From: Thermus tengchongensis
GTDB lineage: Bacteria; Deinococcota; Deinococci; Deinococcales; Thermaceae
Assembly: GCF_021462405.1 (NCBI RefSeq)
Contig: NZ_JAKEDU010000009.1
Coordinates: forward strand, 1-64,000
DNA: 64,000 bases
Reading direction: 5' to 3'
Numbering within the stretch: the stretch's first letter is position 1; each line of letters starts with the position of its first letter. The position numbers were made by a program, and so were the translations under genes. The notes under the pieces were generated by a model, which was not told the origin of the DNA, did no database searches, and saw only the letters and a program-made list of their open reading frames with translations. Shown here in pieces: positions 62,659 through 64,000 of the stretch.

Positions 62659-64000
62659 GCGAGGTGGACCTGAAGACTCTGGGGGAGGAGTACAAGTACC
62701 ACTTCGTGGACGAGGTCAAGCCGGTCTTCGTGGCCGAGCGGGGCCTTACCCGGAGGGTGATCGAGGCCATCAGCTACCACAAGGGCGAGCCCGAGTGGAT
62801 GCTGAAGTTCCGCCTGCGGGCCCTGGAGATCTTCCAGAAGAAGCCCATGCCCACCTGGGGCCCCGACCTCTCGGGCCTGGACCTGGACCACCTGGTCTAC
62901 TACGTGAAGCCCGCGGAGGTGCGGGACGCCAAGAGCTGGGAGGAGATCCCCGAGGAGATCCGCCGGACCTACGAGCGCCTGGGCATTCCCGAGGCCGAGC
63001 GCAAGGTACTCGCCGGGGTGGGGGCCCAGTACGACTCGGAGATGGTCTACCACCGGGTGAGGGAGGAGCTGGAGCGGCAGGGGGTCATCTTCGTGGCCAT
63101 CGAGGAGGGGATGAAGAAGTACGAGGACCTCTTCAAGGAGTACTTCGCCAAGGTGGTCCCCCCCGAGGACAACAAGTTCGCCGCCCTGAACTCCGCCGCC
63201 TGGTCCGGAGGTTCCTTCGTCTACATCCCCCCCGGGGTCAAGGTGGAGCTTCCCCTGCAGGCCTACTTCCGGGTGAACACCCCCGAGTTCGGGCAGTTTG
63301 AGCGCACCCTGATCATCGTGGACGAGGGGGCGGAGGTACACTACATCGAGGGGTGCACCGCCCCCATGTACTCCACGGAGAGCCTGCACACCGGGGTCAT
63401 TGAGATCGTGGTGAAGCGGGGAGCCCGGAGCCGCTACACCACCATCCAGAACTGGTCCACCAACATGTACAACCTGGTGACGCAAAGGGCCCTGGTCTAC
63501 GGGGATGCCTTCCACGAGTGGCTGGACGGCAACCTGGGCTCCAAGGTCACCATGAAGTACCCCTCCAGCTACCTCCTGGAACCGGGGGCCCGCACGGAGA
63601 TCCTCTCCATCGCCTTCGCCAAGACGGGGCAGCACCAGGACACCGGGGCCAAAATCATCCTGGGAGCCCCCCACACCTCGGGCACCATCGTTTCCAAGAG
63701 CATCTCCAAAGGGGAGGGTCGGGCCAGTTACCGGGGCCTGGTCAAGGTGCTGGAGGGGGCCAGGGGGGCCAAGGCCAACGTGGAGTGCGACGCCCTCCTC
63801 ATCGACCCGGAAAGCCGCACCGACACCTACCCCTACATCGAGATCGAGGAGGACACCGCCCACGTGGGCCACGAGGCCACGGTCTCCAAGATCAACGACG
63901 AGCAGATCTTCTACCTGCAGACCCGGGGGCTCAAGGAGGACGAGGCCGCGGCCCTCATCGTGCGGGGGTTCATCGAGCCCATCGCCAAGGAGCTCCCCCT
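62655..64000 (+). CDS. sufB: Fe-S cluster assembly scaffold SufB (3' end beyond the window)
   Basis: The first 448 codons of SufB, which runs past the end of the window. Family marks include [50 protein letters not shown], and [25 protein letters not shown]. It forms the scaffold with SufC and SufD on which clusters are built. sufD probably follows outside. The start ATG overlaps the sufC stop. Confidence 0.97.
   Translation, partial: MSEVDLKTLGEEYKYHFVDEVKPVFVAERGLTRRVIEAISYHKGEPEWMLKFRLRALEIFQKKPMPTWGPDLSGLDLDHLVYYVKPAEVRDAKSWEEIPEEIRRTYERLGIPEAERKVLAGVGAQYDSEMVYHRVREELERQGVIFVAIEEGMKKYEDLFKEYFAKVVPPEDNKFAALNSAAWSGGSFVYIPPGVKVELPLQAYFRVNTPEFGQFERTLIIVDEGAEVHYIEGCTAPMYSTESLHTGVIEIVVKRGARSRYTTIQNWSTNMYNLVTQRALVYGDAFHEWLDGNLGSKVTMKYPSSYLLEPGARTEILSIAFAKTGQHQDTGAKIILGAPHTSGTIVSKSISKGEGRASYRGLVKVLEGARGAKANVECDALLIDPESRTDTYPYIEIEEDTAHVGHEATVSKINDEQIFYLQTRGLKEDEAAALIVRGFIEPIAKELP

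Overview
The window is high-GC chromosomal DNA from a bacterium of the genus Thermus. The signs are RpoB and RpoC of 1119 and 1525 aa with the Thermus-type long beta' subunit, a 340-aa RecA, strong G/C third-position bias, very tight gene packing, and many starts with a -10 hexamer directly in front of ATG (leaderless mRNA). No CRISPR array, rRNA, prophage or transposase was seen. Most genes are conserved core genes in many short, overlapping transcription units on both strands.

Layout. 0.1-6.2 kb: moaA, an EamA exporter, a polyprenyl diphosphate synthase, two small unknowns, ispH and dus, so two isoprenoid genes lie close together. 5.6-10.9 kb (minus): a TPR protein with glgA, then glgC with a SagB-type oxidoreductase, an orphan response regulator and a GGCT-like enzyme. 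10.9-20.4 kb: a LonC-like protease with a damaged ATP site, a penicillin-acylase-family enzyme, a half-size AbrB protein, a CDGSH protein, an aldo/keto reductase, a regulator/MFS pair and a D-2-hydroxyacid dehydrogenase. 20.4-22.3 kb: the initiator tRNA with a textbook promoter and terminator, then phhB, a thioesterase, a DUF393-like protein and mutM. 22.3-25.0 kb (minus): thiamine transporter thiB-thiP behind a TPP riboswitch, without thiQ. 25.0-34.8 kb (minus): a prolyl-iminopeptidase-like protein lacking its nucleophile, a class II aldolase, and rpoB-rpoC. 34.9-36.6 kb: an S4-domain protein and a MntA/HepT toxin-antitoxin pair. 36.5-43.2 kb (minus): one long unit ygfZ-cinA-thpR-recA-rny-mreB-fabZ. 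43.2-50.2 kb: an MFS protein, a HAD phosphatase, an enolase-superfamily enzyme, a P-loop protein, an orphan sugar-type permease, and mltG-ruvX with a membrane protein. 50.3-57.4 kb: alaS, an RHH/PIN toxin-antitoxin pair, a NIPSNAP-like protein, a MacB/LolD-type ABC pair and a CoA-disulfide reductase. 57.6-64.0 kb: isocitrate lyase, a 920-aa P-loop/TPR protein, and sufC-sufB (sufB runs off the end).

The most unusual feature is a family of ~100-bp palindromic elements flanked by TA, with three near-identical copies and one decayed copy. The TA duplication and the CTAG-like target sites fit a non-autonomous element moved by an IS630/Tc1-mariner-type transposase. One copy sits in frame inside the antitoxin gene mntA and adds 34 residues between the catalytic Asp pair and the third Asp. 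Another landed where a stop codon (TAG) and the next gene's -10 box (TAGAAT) appear to have been the same bases; the TA duplication kept both. A decayed copy separates two convergent genes whose stop codons once overlapped. Other points: a perfect 10-bp dyad in front of suf, a palindromic operator in the -35 of the RHH/PIN promoter, and heavy over-use of the palindrome CCTCGAGG.
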